Part shown: one piece after another, positions 28,525-38,391 of the stretch
Layout of the letters: every line of letters starts with the position of its first letter
Position numbering within the stretch: the first letter of the stretch is position 1
NCBI RefSeq assembly: GCF_018736085.1
Contig: NZ_CP076134.1
Span: forward strand, 2,614,501 to 2,678,500
From: Bradyrhizobium sediminis
Lineage (GTDB): Bacteria; Pseudomonadota; Alphaproteobacteria; Rhizobiales; Xanthobacteraceae
Direction of reading: 5' to 3'
Length of the DNA: 64,000 nt
Made by a program: the position numbers and the translations under genes
Notes under the pieces: model-generated
Told to the model about the DNA's origin: nothing
The model's database searches: none
Seen by the model: the letters and a program-made list of their open reading frames with translations, nothing else

Positions 28525-29345
28525 TCTCGCTTTGAGAAAATTGCCGGCGGCTTGATGCCGGCACGTCACTAGAGCCTTCGGAACCGATTTGCTTCTTCGA
28601 AGCGGATTTCAAGTCAGGCGGCTCTGTCGACGAAAGAGGGTGTCGGCGAGACATCAGGTCAAACGGCTGGATCGTCATTCAGGAGAGTTCGCTCTTTCGA
28701 AAAACAATCCGGCAGAAGAAACCAGTTTTCTTCGTTTGGTGCGGATCCAATGGTCCGCAATTTCACCGGCGATCTTGAGCCGGAGTGAGATTTGGTCCTG
28801 ACGTGTTCGCCGACGCCCTCGTTCCCTTGAGCCGCTGCCGAAGCTGCGCGGCGCTTTGAACTCTTTCAGATATCCTGGCATTGTCGACCTGACCACCTGC
28901 GGCGCGCAGGGGCTGGGCCTTTTCGTGCGAGTTGACCTCGCCACCGCATCAATCTCCGCCGTCACCGCCCGCGGAAGCGGGTGATCCGGTATTTACAGAG
29001 CAGCCGCGATCGATCGCGAAGCCGCGGCATGACGCCGGCAAGCGCGCGCTCCGCGCCACGAGACCCGCGCCAATGGTTATCGTTTCGCGAAACGGCAGGG
29101 TAAACCGATTTTCGCGACTGCACGGAAACCCGTATGAACAAGGCACTTCTGCGATTTCGCCGCTGACGGCGCCGCGCAGCGTTTACGCCGGATTCATCGC
29201 GATGCTTAAACTGCCCTTCAAATTTGATCGGTCATGATCATCCCAACAAGCCGGCAAACGGCGTTGGGGATGACGAGGCGTTTCAACAAGCTGGACGGGA
29301 GCCGCGCTCGGGGGAGGGCGGTAAACAACAAAAAGGAGATAAGGG
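28525..29345. other. Gene-free region
   Basis: 821 bases. An imperfect GCCGGC hairpin lies at about 28540-28562, just after the lysine-rich gene, without a clean T-run. Several short frames on both strands have arginine-rich, low-information sequences and no ribosome sites, so I see no gene. An AAAAAGGAGAT ribosome site for the next gene is at the right end. Confidence 0.4.
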
Positions 29346-29612
29346 ATGTTTCATGGGCACATCGATCTGGATACGGCGACGCCGGTGGAAGCAAGCGCGA
29401 TCCCGGACGTGTTGTTCGAACGCGGCCTGTACTGGGCGAGCGGGCGTTCGGGCGTGGTCAATCTCGTCGCCGCGCACAAATGGTTCAACCTCGCCGCCCT
29501 GAAGGGCCGCACCGACGCTATCCAGCTGCGCCGTGAGGTCGCCGAGATGATGTCCGAGGTCGAGATCGCCATGGCGCAGCGCGAGGCCCGCGCCTGGATC
29601 ACCGCGCATTAG
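29346..29612 (+). CDS. Sel1-repeat-like small protein
   Basis: 88 residues. A central GVVNLVAAHKWFNLAALKGRTDA reads as one Sel1-type repeat, preceded by a short acidic head and followed by an amphipathic helix with EVAEMMSEVEIAMAQREAR. A strong AAAGGAGATAAGGG ribosome site is upstream. Sel1 proteins act as adaptors; a single-repeat form like this is widespread in Bradyrhizobiaceae, with unknown role. Confidence 0.8.
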   Translation: MFHGHIDLDTATPVEASAIPDVLFERGLYWASGRSGVVNLVAAHKWFNLAALKGRTDAIQLRREVAEMMSEVEIAMAQREARAWITAH

Positions 29613-29708
29613 GGATGAATGTCCGTTGCTGGGGGCAGCGGACATCAGGCGTCGAACTCGCGACCTGGCGCTGCCGCGCTGATGCGGGGATCGTCGGGCT
29701 GGATCGGC

Positions 29709-29978
29709 TCAATAGACGCGGCGATGCCGCCGGTCGTTTCGTCGCAGCGCCGCGTTGGCGCCGGCGTAATAAGGATTGATGTTGCACTGGGCCCCGCGGC
29801 CGGCGGCCGACATCGCGCATTGGGCCAGCGTATAGTAGGTGCAATCCTCGTAGGCGCCGCCTCCCCAAGCGACGACGTGCATGCAAACCGGAAACGCCGG
29901 ATCATATGTCTGAGCCCGGGCTTGCCCTGCGGCCGAAACCGTCCCGATGATCAAAAGCGCCAAGGCCAGGATGCGCAT
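29709..29978 (-). CDS. DUF3551 small secreted protein
   Basis: 89 residues with a signal peptide cut after RAQA (about residue 23). The mature part, with PVCMHVVAWGGGAYEDC, CAMSAAGRGAQCNINPYY and four cysteines, is the DUF3551 pattern found in many copies in Bradyrhizobium. The protein is predicted periplasmic with two disulfides; function unknown. A second family member lies at 32971, beyond the porin. Confidence 0.85.
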   Translation of the reverse strand: MRILALALLIIGTVSAAGQARAQTYDPAFPVCMHVVAWGGGAYEDCTYYTLAQCAMSAAGRGAQCNINPYYAGANAALRRNDRRHRRVY

Positions 29979-30227
29979 TGGAAGCTCCCTCGAGATGTTG
30001 GCGTGTCATCACCGCACGGAAGCAGACCGGCCACGCTGATCCAAGTCAATTCACGTTCTCGCGCGAGTCTGCACTGGCGCGACGCGTGCAATTCGGACGT
30101 CATCGCGGGGATGAAATCCGGCGTCTGTGGCAGATCGGGCAGGGCAACCGCGACCGGGCGCAACATGTCCAGGGTAAATGTCCGGGATACGCGTCACCCA
30201 TGTGTCCGGGCTGGACACTTGTTTATC

Positions 30228-30321
30228 TGGCGGAGCCGGAGGGATTCGAACCCTCGATAGGGCTTTACAACCCTATAACGGTTTAGCAAACCGCCGCCTT
30301 CAGCCACTCGGCCACAGCTCC
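30228..30321 (-). tRNA. tRNA-Ser, anticodon GCT
   Basis: Minus-strand cloverleaf of 94 bases with the 3' CCA encoded. The acceptor GGAGCTG pairs with CGGCTCC (one G-T), the D arm reads TGGCCGAGTGGC, the anticodon loop is TTGCTAA giving GCT, a long variable arm of serine type is present (TTATAGGGTTG...CCCTAT) and the T arm has GGTTCGAATCC. It reads AGC/AGT serine codons. Confidence 0.95.
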
Positions 30322-31273
30322 GTTGAGGCGGATATGCCCGACACCGGGCCGAGCCGCAAGCGACCAATTTCAGGCCGCCGGATTCCAGCCAGTTTAATGA
30401 CTCCGGGAGACCGCAATTAGGGCTCTGCCTTTGTCTGCTCGAGGCTGAAAGCCAGGGCGGCCGCTATGCGGAGGCGCAGATTCGGTCGACGCGGCCTTCG
30501 GTTTGTTCTGACGTGTATGGTTTCACCTTGGTCTTCGCGAATGGCGTCATCCGGCGATATCCGAAAGCGCCGGTGACGATTTCGATTCAGAAGACGCGCC
30601 ATGCGCTTCTCGTCTGGGTTCCCGGTGCGAAACCGAAGAACGCGTCTCGATCCCGAAAAATACGGGTTTCTGCAATTTCGTGACCGGCGGGATGGAACTC
30701 GCTGCTGCGATTGTGGGCAGAATCGGGAAGGGCGCGGCAATTCCCTCGATCACCGATGTTGCACGCGGCGATTCCATCGCCCAGGCGACATCTCTCCTGT
30801 CTTGTCGTGCTGAAGATCGTTTTCGGCTTGGAATTAGCCGCTTCGTTCGCTCGATTCGGCAGCGGTGCGAAGTGCAGTAACGGCAAACCCGGCAGCCGCG
30901 GTATCGAAGCAACAAATCGCGGGTCAAATGGAACCAACCAAAAACAGCATTGTAAAACAATTACTTGCAGCGAAATCTTGATCGCGGTTGCGTGTTATTT
31001 GTGCAACACCCATCCAAAAACGGCCTGACTCACCCCGTTCTGAGCGGTTCCTTTGTTGCGTGTGCAGAAGTGTTCGGTAATTGTGTCGATGCGACGGAGG
31101 GGGGCATCCCGAGGTCGTCCCATTAGGTGGTTCGCTTAAGTCCCTCGCGTTGATGCGGGAGTGTCCGAAGGCGCGAAGCGACTAAGCGGGTTTTAAGGGA
31201 CAAGGGAACCAACCTTAGGGTGTTACACCCGGCGGATCCGGAACCTTCCCTACAGAGCAACTTGGAGGTTAAC
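30322..31273. other. Gene-free region upstream of the porin gene
   Basis: 952 bases between tRNA-Ser (minus) and the porin (plus). Competing short frames on both strands around 30417-31030 have arginine/serine-rich sequence and no ribosome sites, so I read no gene. The last 240 bases are probably a long porin 5' leader, ending in GGAGG at 31264-31268. It may contain a regulatory RNA, but I could not define one. Confidence 0.4.
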
Positions 31274-32794
31274 ATGAAGATGGTTAAGAGCCTTATCCTC
31301 GGCTCAGCGGCGGGTCTGATCGCCGTGAGTGGAGCTCAGGCAGCCGATCTTCCCGTCAAGGCCAAAGCGGTCGAGTACGTGAAGATCTGCTCCCTGTACG
31401 GTGCCGGTTTCTACTACATTCCGGGTACCGATACCTGCATCAAGCTGGGTGGCTACCTGCGCGTCGAAACCGCGCTGGGCACCAACGGCGTCTACGGCGC
31501 CGCGACCGGTAACCCCGCTGGCGCACACACCCGCTACAGCAACTACACCATCTCTCGCTCCCGCGAAGACTTCAACATCGATACGCGCACCGCGACCGAA
31601 TACGGCGTCGTCCGCACCTATTTCGATGCGACCTTCAGCTGGACCGGGGCTACTGGCGCTGCTCCTGGCTTCACCGGTTCGAACACGACGCCGGCCAGCT
31701 CGACGTATTCGGGTGACGGCGTCGCTGCCGGTACGCTCGGCATGTACTATGCGTTCATCCAGTTCGCTGGCTTCACGATGGGTAAGGCCGTCTCGCAGTT
31801 CAGCGCTCCCTGGGTCAACTATCCCGGCAACAACTTCGACCAGCTGGTCGGCGGCGGCGGCTCGGTGACCGGTGTCAACCAGTTCACCTACACCGCCCAG
31901 TTCGGCAACGGCGTGTCGGCGGCGCTTTCGGCGCAGGACCAGACGGCGTACACCCAGGCTGGCGTTCTGAACCTGACCGGCGCAACCGCGGCCGGCATGA
32001 TCGGTGGCGTCAACGGCCTCAACAACTACGGCGGCACGCGCTCTCCCGACCTCATCGGCATGATCCGCGTCGATCAGGCTTGGGGTCTGTTCCAGGCGTC
32101 GGTGGCGTTCCACGACAACCATACCGGCTACTACGGTTCCAACGAGACCACTGGTCATCCCAACGACAAGTGGGGCTTCGCGGTCGCGGGTGCATTGTCG
32201 ATCAAGAACATCCCGACTGGTCCGGGTGACACGATCAACTTGCAGGCGGTGTATACCGACGGCGCAACCCGCTACAACATCCAGGATCTTTCTCCGAATA
32301 GCTACTCGATCTATGGTAGCACCGGCCTGGCTGGCGCGTACGGGAGCCTCGGCTTTGCCAACGCTCCTGATACCGTCTACACCGGCACTTCGGGGCTTAA
32401 TGGCTCGAGCCAAGAGACCGTCAAGACTTGGGGCTTCCGTGGCGCCTACACCCACAACTGGGATCCCTACTGGAACACCGCGATCTACGGTGCGTATGCT
32501 CACGTAGACTACGGTACCAACGGCACCGCGGTCGTCTGCGCGAACGCGGTTGCGTTGCTCGGCCTGGTTGGGACCTGCAACCCGGACTTCAACGTCGCGC
32601 AGCTGGGCTTGATCACCCGCTGGACTCCGGTCAAGGGTCTGACCTTCTCGGGCGACCTCACCTGGGTCAATCTCGACCAGAAGTACTCGGGCACGGTTGT
32701 AGCCCCGCTCAACGCGGCCAAGCCGGCAGCTGTGTACGAGCTGAAGGATCAGAACAGCGTCACCTTGCTGCTCCGCGCTCAGCGCAACTGGTAA
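31274..32794 (+). CDS. Outer-membrane porin, Omp2/Porin_2 family
   Basis: 506 residues. The signal peptide MKMVKSLILGSAAGLIAVSG ends at AQA (about residue 23). The mature start ADLPVKAKAVEYVKICSLYGAG, the CIKLGGYLRVE segment with the conserved cysteine pair, and alternating amphipathic strands ending in an aromatic-poor QRNW C-terminus match rhizobial Omp2-type porins. It forms a trimeric 16-strand channel for small hydrophilic solutes. Codon use is strongly biased toward C-ending codons, as expected for an abundant protein. It is followed at once by an excellent terminator. Confidence 0.93.
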   Translation: MKMVKSLILGSAAGLIAVSGAQAADLPVKAKAVEYVKICSLYGAGFYYIPGTDTCIKLGGYLRVETALGTNGVYGAATGNPAGAHTRYSNYTISRSREDFNIDTRTATEYGVVRTYFDATFSWTGATGAAPGFTGSNTTPASSTYSGDGVAAGTLGMYYAFIQFAGFTMGKAVSQFSAPWVNYPGNNFDQLVGGGGSVTGVNQFTYTAQFGNGVSAALSAQDQTAYTQAGVLNLTGATAAGMIGGVNGLNNYGGTRSPDLIGMIRVDQAWGLFQASVAFHDNHTGYYGSNETTGHPNDKWGFAVAGALSIKNIPTGPGDTINLQAVYTDGATRYNIQDLSPNSYSIYGSTGLAGAYGSLGFANAPDTVYTGTSGLNGSSQETVKTWGFRGAYTHNWDPYWNTAIYGAYAHVDYGTNGTAVVCANAVALLGLVGTCNPDFNVAQLGLITRWTPVKGLTFSGDLTWVNLDQKYSGTVVAPLNAAKPAAVYELKDQNSVTLLLRAQRNW

Positions 32795-32820
32795 TACCAG
32801 TCTAACGACACTCTAAAAGA

Positions 32821-32854
32821 ACCCCCGGCGGTTACCCGCCGGGGGTTTTTCTTT
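32821..32854 (+). terminator. Rho-independent terminator of the porin gene
   Basis: ACCCCCGGCGG, loop TTAC, then CCGCCGGGGGT form an exact 11-bp stem (32821-32846), followed by TTTTTCTTT. It lies 26 bases after the porin stop. Confidence 0.92.
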
Positions 32855-32970
32855 GCTCAGGATCAAGCAGCGTGGCGGCGCCCGGGATAGGCTTGCATCA
32901 CGATTCGAAGCGGGACGTTTGCCAGGGCCGCCGGTGCTTTCTCCAGGGCGATCCATCAGGGAGGTCAATG

Positions 32971-33252
32971 ATGCGCAATTTTTTCCTGGCGACCGTCGCT
33001 GTCGGCACGATGGCTTCAATCGGCATGACGCCGTCGCCGGTACAGGCCCGGGATTATCCGTTCTGCATCAAGGGCGACATTTACGACAGTCCGGTCGGCG
33101 ATTGCAGCTTCGATACCTATCAGCAGTGTCTGGCGACGGCCTCGGGCCGTCTCGCTTACTGCGACGTGAATCCGTTCTATGCCTACCCGAACCGCGGTTA
33201 CCCGAAGAAGCCGGGCGTCACTGATCCGAGGAAGCGCAACAGGCTGTATTGA
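32971..33252 (+). CDS. DUF3551 small secreted protein
   Basis: 93 residues starting MRNFFLATVAVGTMASIGMT, with a signal peptide cut after VQA (about residue 27) and a DUF3551 body (DYPFCIKG, CSFDTYQQCLATASGRLAYCDVN in pieces, NPFYAY) with four cysteines and a basic C-terminus. Tandem ATGs occur at 32968 and 32971; GGGAGG is 6 bases from the second, so that start is preferred. It is the same family as the gene at 29709. Confidence 0.85.
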   Translation: MRNFFLATVAVGTMASIGMTPSPVQARDYPFCIKGDIYDSPVGDCSFDTYQQCLATASGRLAYCDVNPFYAYPNRGYPKKPGVTDPRKRNRLY

Positions 33253-33289
33253 TCAGCCATCGGCCGCGTGACGATCCGGAATCGGGGGC

Positions 33290-35518
33290 TTACTCGACGG
33301 TAGCGCCGCGGTGCAGGTCGGCCTCGATCTGTAGCCGCGTCCCGCCGCCGAACCGCGTGCGATAGACCTGCAAATTCTCCATGATCCGCTGCACGTAATT
33401 GCGGGTCTCGGAGAACGGGATTTGTTCGACCCAGTCGATGGCATCGACCTTGGGATCGCGCGGATCGCCGTAACGCTCGACCCATTTCTTGACGCTGCCG
33501 CGGCCGGCATTGTAGGCCGCGAAGGTCATGATGTAGGAGCCGCGGTAATCCTCGAGCAGCCCGCCGAGTTCGGCGGCGCCGAGGGTGGCGTTGTAGGCCG
33601 AATCGCTCTTCAGCCGGCCGAGGTCGTAGGTGGCGCCGTGCCGCTTGCAGACATAGCGGGCTGCATCCGGCGTCACCTGCATCAGCCCATAGGCTTGCGC
33701 CGGGGAGACGACGGCCGGATTGAAGGCGCTTTCCTGCCGGGCGATGGCGTAGATGATGCTCCGCTCGACCTCCGGCCCGATCGGCTTGAACGACGGGATT
33801 CCGGTCACCGGATAGGCGTAGAAATCAAACGGCAGGCCGCGGTTGAGCGCGGCCTTGCCGAGCAGCAGCATGCCGCGCGCGTCGCCGTTGCGCGACGCCA
33901 ACTCGCCGAGCCCCACCAGCGCGTCGGGATCGCCGTTTTCGCCCATGTCGCCGAAGATCGGGATCGCGATTTCGCGCTCGTCCAGCTCATAGAGCAGTTG
34001 CACCGCGCGGACGATCTCCAGCCTTTCGATTCCGCGCGAGCGGCCGGCTTGGGCGCCGTTCAACTCGATCTGCGGCAATCCCAGCTTGGCGCGCGCCAGC
34101 TGGCCATAGTAGCTGGTCGATTGTTCGGCTGCCCTGGTGTAGGCCGCGCGGGCCTCCTGGGCGCGGCCGGCGGCCTCGGCGGCGCGGCCCTGCCAGTAGC
34201 CGGCGCGCGCCAGCGCGGTCGGGTTGACGCTGCCGACGCCGATCCGCGCAAAGTGCTGTGCCGCGGTCGCCGGGTCGGTCAGAAAGCGCAGCGCGATCCA
34301 GCCCGCGGTGAATTCCTGCTCGGTCTTGTAGATGTCGCGGGTGGGGAGTGCTGCGTCGCGTGCGATCAGGTAGGCGGTGCGGCGCTCGCCGACGTCGAGC
34401 ATCTTGCGCGCCAGCAGCCGGCGTTCGATCCACCACTCGTCGAGATTGTGCAGCCGGCCCGGGTCCTTCGGCGCGCCGAGCATGAGCTGCGCCGCCTCGG
34501 CGAATTTCTCCTGGCGGCGGAGCAGCTGGATCTTGTTGAAGACATAGCCGGGATCGCCGTGCAGTTCGTGCGGAACCGCGTCGAGCAGGGCCTTGGTGTT
34601 GGCGGCCTTCTTGTAGGCTGCGATGCGCGCCTTTGCCAACGCCATCTGATTGGCGCCGAGCCGCCTGGCGGCGCGCAGCGCTGCTTCATGCTCGCTGCCG
34701 TAGAGCAGGAAATCCATCCGCGCCTTGTGATCGCCCGGCGTGATCAGAGCGCCGAACAGGTCGAGCGCCGTGCTCTCGGTCTCCTCGGACATGGAATCGT
34801 GTCGCCACGCACTGCGCACCAGCCGCTCGGCATTGGCGCGGTCGCCGCGCGCGATCATCGCGCGCGCCAGCGAGAACTTGCCCTTGGCCGATAGCGGCGA
34901 TTCGCTTTCGAACCATGCCCATACCGTTGCGTCGTCGCGACGGTCGTCCCACAGCGCCGCCTCGATCCGCCGGCGCAGGAAGGTCTGCGAGGGCCAGCTT
35001 GGGTTGGCCGAGATGAATGCGCGATAGCGCTCGACCGACGCGCCGTTATTATCGCTGCGCAGGATGATCCATTCCGCGAGCTTCTTCGCCACCGGGTCCG
35101 AAATCGCCGCCTGAACCTGGGTCGCGTCGCCCGGTTTGTGCTTGCGCACCAGTTCGATGACGTTTTCCAGCGCCTCGGTATCGGCCTGCGAGGTCGATGT
35201 CGTCGCTGCGACCGCGGCCGGCGTCACCGGTCTGCGCGCCGGCGGCGGCATGGCCGAGTGCCGGCGGGGCGTGGGCGCCAGAGCGGGCGCGGCGGGAGCA
35301 GGGGCCGCAACCGGGACGGCGTTCTTGGCGGCGGCAGAGGCTGTATTCTTGGCGGCCGTGTTGGGGATGACGTTGCGCGCGATCGGCCGCGGCTTCGGCA
35401 ATGGAACTTTGGGCTTGGCTGCCGCTTCCACCGCAAAGGCCGACAATCCCAAGGCTAGCGCCAGGCTTGTCGCCAATGCCGTCGATCGCAATACGGCTGC
35501 GCGGGCGGATTGGGTCAC
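33290..35518 (-). CDS. slt: Soluble lytic murein transglycosylase
   Basis: 742 residues. A signal-peptide-like N-terminus (MTQSARAAVLRSTALATSLA) is followed by a proline/alanine-rich linker, a long alpha-helical superhelix (about 100-560) and a C-terminal SLT domain with IYAIARQESAFNPAVVS (catalytic Glu) and AYGLMQVTPDAA, then NATLGAAELGGLL and FAAYNAGRGSVKKW. It cleaves peptidoglycan to 1,6-anhydromuropeptides. GTG 35518 has AGGGAA upstream; TTG 35545 would add nine residues. Divergent from dapA. Confidence 0.9.
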   Translation of the reverse strand: MTQSARAAVLRSTALATSLALALGLSAFAVEAAAKPKVPLPKPRPIARNVIPNTAAKNTASAAAKNAVPVAAPAPAAPALAPTPRRHSAMPPPARRPVTPAAVAATTSTSQADTEALENVIELVRKHKPGDATQVQAAISDPVAKKLAEWIILRSDNNGASVERYRAFISANPSWPSQTFLRRRIEAALWDDRRDDATVWAWFESESPLSAKGKFSLARAMIARGDRANAERLVRSAWRHDSMSEETESTALDLFGALITPGDHKARMDFLLYGSEHEAALRAARRLGANQMALAKARIAAYKKAANTKALLDAVPHELHGDPGYVFNKIQLLRRQEKFAEAAQLMLGAPKDPGRLHNLDEWWIERRLLARKMLDVGERRTAYLIARDAALPTRDIYKTEQEFTAGWIALRFLTDPATAAQHFARIGVGSVNPTALARAGYWQGRAAEAAGRAQEARAAYTRAAEQSTSYYGQLARAKLGLPQIELNGAQAGRSRGIERLEIVRAVQLLYELDEREIAIPIFGDMGENGDPDALVGLGELASRNGDARGMLLLGKAALNRGLPFDFYAYPVTGIPSFKPIGPEVERSIIYAIARQESAFNPAVVSPAQAYGLMQVTPDAARYVCKRHGATYDLGRLKSDSAYNATLGAAELGGLLEDYRGSYIMTFAAYNAGRGSVKKWVERYGDPRDPKVDAIDWVEQIPFSETRNYVQRIMENLQVYRTRFGGGTRLQIEADLHRGATVE

Positions 35519-35566
35519 GGCGTTCCCTAACGGCGAATCATTCAATCGCTGAGGCTCTAGGTCTAT

Positions 35567-35594
35567 TTGATTGAATATGTGGACAAAATACTAA
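35567..35594 (+). promoter_or_regulatory. Candidate dapA promoter
   Basis: TTGATT at 35567-35572 and TACTAA at 35589-35594 are separated by 16 bases, about 155 bases before the dapA start. The match is fair, and the region is also the slt upstream side, so the assignment is tentative. Confidence 0.3.
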
Positions 35595-35748
35595 TTGCGG
35601 CGGTAGCTGCCGTTGTCTGCGCCAGCACCGCGGCAAAATCGCGGCTGGGGTAGGACCAGAGCGGCCCTTTCGCGGGAACGCCAGACCCGATATGAATTGG
35701 TCTCTATCGCCGGTAAAACGGCCAGCAACGCGCGTTCGGAGGAAGTCC

Positions 35749-36639
35749 ATGGCAGCCAAGACGAATTTCAGGGGCTCATTCACCGCCTTGGTCACGCCAT
35801 TCAAGAACGGCTCGCTCGATGAGGCGGCCTTCCGCGGGTTGGTGAGCTGGCAGATCGATCAGGGTTCACACGGTCTCGTTCCCGTCGGTACGACCGGAGA
35901 AAGCCCGACACTCAGCCATGACGAGCATCACAGGGTGGTCGAGTTGTGTATCGACGAGGCGAAGGGACGCGTGCCGGTTATAGCCGGCGCGGGCTCGAAT
36001 TCCACGCGCGAGGCGATCGATCTGGCTGTCCATGCCGAGAAGGCTGGCGCCGATGCAGTGCTGGTGGTGACGCCATATTACAACAAGCCCACCCAGGAAG
36101 GTATGTATCAGCACTTCAAGGCGGTGAATGACGCAATCGGCATCCCGATCATCATCTACAACATCCCGCCGCGCTCCGTCGTCGATATGTCGGTGGAGAC
36201 CATGACCCGGTTGTTCGAGTTGAAGAATATCGCCGGCGTCAAGGACGCCACCGCCAATCTTGCCCGCGTGTCGCAGCAGCGCCACGCGATGGGACCGGAT
36301 TTTATCCAGCTTTCCGGCGAGGACATGACGGCACTGGCCTATATGGCGGCGGGCGGACACGGTTGCATCTCGGTCGTCGCCAATGTGGCGCCGAAGCTGT
36401 GCGCCGACCTGATGTCCGCCGTCCTGAAGGGCGATTACGCCACCGGACTGAAGATTCAGGACCGGTTGGTGCCGCTGCATGATGCCATCTTCAAGGAACC
36501 GGGCCTCGCTGGAGCCAAGCATGGCCTTAAGCTGCTTGGGCGGCTGGACGAAGAAGTGCGCCTGCCGCTGATGACGGTGACGCCGCCAACCGGCAAGGTC
36601 ATCCGCGACGCAATGGTGCATGCGGGCCTGATCAACTGA
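35749..36639 (+). CDS. dapA: 4-hydroxy-tetrahydrodipicolinate synthase
   Basis: 296 residues, the usual DapA length. It condenses pyruvate with aspartate semialdehyde in lysine and diaminopimelate synthesis. Conserved residues are in place: T48-T49 (GTTGES), Y111 (VTPYYNKP), Y137 and R142 (IIYNIPPRS) and the Schiff-base lysine K165 (GVKDAT). GGAGGAAG precedes ATG 35749. It lies upstream of mscL in the same frame, separated by a tandem repeat. Confidence 0.96.
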   Translation: MAAKTNFRGSFTALVTPFKNGSLDEAAFRGLVSWQIDQGSHGLVPVGTTGESPTLSHDEHHRVVELCIDEAKGRVPVIAGAGSNSTREAIDLAVHAEKAGADAVLVVTPYYNKPTQEGMYQHFKAVNDAIGIPIIIYNIPPRSVVDMSVETMTRLFELKNIAGVKDATANLARVSQQRHAMGPDFIQLSGEDMTALAYMAAGGHGCISVVANVAPKLCADLMSAVLKGDYATGLKIQDRLVPLHDAIFKEPGLAGAKHGLKLLGRLDEEVRLPLMTVTPPTGKVIRDAMVHAGLIN

Positions 36640-36652
36640 GTCTTCGACGTTA

Positions 36653-36697
36653 CCGCCAAGAATCTGGCCGCCAAGAATCTGACCGCCATGAGTCTTC
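36653..36697 (+). repeat. 15-bp tandem repeat between dapA and mscL
   Basis: CCGCCAAGAATCTGG at 36653-36667 and CCGCCAAGAATCTGA at 36668-36682 differ by one base; a decayed third copy runs to 36697. The repeat is in frame with mscL and would encode Ala-Lys-Asn-Leu units if translated, but the likely mscL start lies downstream. Confidence 0.75.
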
Positions 36698-36729
36698 CGG
36701 TTCGCGAAGCTGAAGAGAAGGGGCTGCAG

Positions 36730-37143
36730 ATGCTCAAGGAATTTCGTGAATTCGCAATGAAGGGCAACGTCGTCGACCTCGCGGTCGGCGTCATCATCGG
36801 CGCGGCCTTCGGCGGCATCGTGACCTCGCTGGTCGGCGACATCATCATGCCGATCATTGGCGCGGTCACCGGCGGCCTCGACTTTTCCAACTACTTCACC
36901 GGCCTGTCGAAGGCCGTCACCGCGACCAATCTGGCGGATGCGAAAAAGCAGGGCGCGGTGCTGGCCTGGGGCAGTTTCCTGACGCTGACCTTGAATTTCA
37001 TCATCATCGCCTTCGTGCTGTTCATGGTCATTCGCGCCATGAACACGCTGAAGCGCAAGGATGAAGCGGCGCCGGCGCCGCCAAAGCCAACCCGTCAGGA
37101 AGAGCTGCTTACCGAGATCCGCGATCTGCTCAAAAAGTCTTGA
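36730..37143 (+). CDS. mscL: Large-conductance mechanosensitive channel
   Basis: 137 residues starting [22 protein letters not shown]1 ([17 protein letters not shown]) and TM2 ([20 protein letters not shown]) flank a periplasmic loop, and a charged cytoplasmic helix ends the protein ([12 protein letters not shown]). It is a homopentameric tension-gated emergency valve during osmotic downshock. ATG 36730 follows an AAGGGG site; ATG 36688 is a weaker upstream option. Confidence 0.95.
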   Translation: MLKEFREFAMKGNVVDLAVGVIIGAAFGGIVTSLVGDIIMPIIGAVTGGLDFSNYFTGLSKAVTATNLADAKKQGAVLAWGSFLTLTLNFIIIAFVLFMVIRAMNTLKRKDEAAPAPPKPTRQEELLTEIRDLLKKS

Positions 37144-37210
37144 CGTGCGCAGGCTCGCACCGAGTGCTATCGGTGCCCGTTCAAGTTAGATTACAAGGCA
37201 TTTTTTCGTA

Positions 37211-37684
37211 ATGGCCGAGAAGAACGAGCGGGCGATCAAGGTCGTCGCCGAAAATCGCAAGGCCCGGTTCAACTATGCCATCGAGGACACGGTTGAGGCC
37301 GGCATTGCGCTGACCGGCACCGAGGTCAAGTCGCTCCGCAGCGGCAAGTCCACCATCGCGGAATCCTATGCGGACACCAAGGACGGCGAGATCTGGCTGA
37401 TCAACGCCAATATTCCGGAATACCTGCAGGCCAACCGCTTCAACCACGAGCCGAAGCGGCCGCGCAAGCTGCTGCTGCACAGGAAGCAGATCAACAAGCT
37501 GATGGGCGCGGTCGACCGCGAAGGCATGACGCTGATTCCGCTGAAGCTCTATTTCAACGAACGCGGCCGCGCCAAGCTGCTGCTGGCGATCGCGAAGGGC
37601 AAGAAGCTGCACGACAAGCGCGAGAGCGAGAAGAAGCGCGACTGGAGCAGGGAGAAGGGCCGTCTGCTGCGGGCGCGGGGATAG
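37211..37684 (+). CDS. smpB: SsrA-binding protein
   Basis: 157 residues. It binds tmRNA and delivers it to stalled ribosomes. [32 protein letters not shown] and the basic C-terminal tail ([17 protein letters not shown]), which enters the mRNA channel, are all typical. A long palindromic element lies 25 bases after the stop. Confidence 0.96.
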   Translation: MAEKNERAIKVVAENRKARFNYAIEDTVEAGIALTGTEVKSLRSGKSTIAESYADTKDGEIWLINANIPEYLQANRFNHEPKRPRKLLLHRKQINKLMGAVDREGMTLIPLKLYFNERGRAKLLLAIAKGKKLHDKRESEKKRDWSREKGRLLRARG

Positions 37685-37708
37685 GGGCAATCGCCGTGTT
37701 GTCCGTCC

Positions 37709-37789
37709 GTCATTGCGAGCGAAGCGAAGCAATCCATATCGCTGCGAAGAGAGTATGGATTGCGTCGTCGCTTCGCTCCTCGCAATGAC
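37709..37789. repeat. Composite palindromic repeat, family B
   Basis: 81 bases bounded by GTCATTGCGAG and CTCGCAATGAC, with internal inverted segments AATCCATA and TATGGATT and a GAAGCGAAG/CTTCGCTC pair. It is related to 15446-15471 and 52639-52726. It lies between smpB and the peroxiredoxin gene. Confidence 0.75.
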
Positions 37790-37809
37790 CGCAATACGAA
37801 GGAAGGGCG

Positions 37810-38391
37810 ATGAATCAGAAGAACCTGCTCGAAGTCGACTGGAGCGAGATTCCGGCGCCAACCGACGACGGCGCCGCGGCGCATCTGGTGGGCATGACGA
37901 TTCCGCCGCTCCGCCTGATCGCGACCGACGATACCTCGGTGACGCTGTCGGCGTTGCCCGGGCGCACCGTGGTGTTCGCCTATCCCAGGACCGGCGAGCC
38001 CGGCAAGATCAGCCTGGTCGACGACTGGGACATGATCCCGGGCGCCCGCGGCTGCACGCCGCAAACCTGCTCGTTTCGCGACCTGTTCGCGGAGCTGAAG
38101 GCGGCCGGCGCCAAACATGTGTTCGGCCTGTCGACGCAGAGCAACGTCTATCAGACTGAGATGGCCTCCAGGCTGCATCTGCCGTTCGCGGTGTTGTCGG
38201 ACGAGAAGCTCGAGCTGACGCGGGCGCTGAACCTGCCGACCATGCAGGTCGCGGGCCTCACCCTGATCAAGCGGCTGGCTCTGATCGTCGACGACGCGCG
38301 CATCAGTCACGTGTTCTATCCGGTGTTTCCGCCCGATCGGAATGCCGGCGATGTGCTGGCGTGGCTGAAGCAACACCCGGCAAGGTCCTAG
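37810..38391 (+). CDS. Peroxiredoxin-like redoxin, AhpC/TSA family
   Basis: 193 residues. A thioredoxin-fold peroxiredoxin whose active region reads GARGCTPQTCSFRDLFAEL (about 75-94). One cysteine is at the usual peroxidatic position and a second follows four residues later, resembling PrxQ/BCP spacing. Later GLSTQSNVYQTEMASRLHLPFAVLSD fits the family. It probably reduces peroxides with thioredoxin. Convergent with the glycosylase gene; their stops overlap by 4 bases. Confidence 0.85.
   Translation: MNQKNLLEVDWSEIPAPTDDGAAAHLVGMTIPPLRLIATDDTSVTLSALPGRTVVFAYPRTGEPGKISLVDDWDMIPGARGCTPQTCSFRDLFAELKAAGAKHVFGLSTQSNVYQTEMASRLHLPFAVLSDEKLELTRALNLPTMQVAGLTLIKRLALIVDDARISHVFYPVFPPDRNAGDVLAWLKQHPARS

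Noticed and set aside
30417..31028. Overlapping short frames on both strands upstream of the porin
   Set aside because: They compete with each other, lack ribosome sites and have Arg/Ser-rich low-information sequence.
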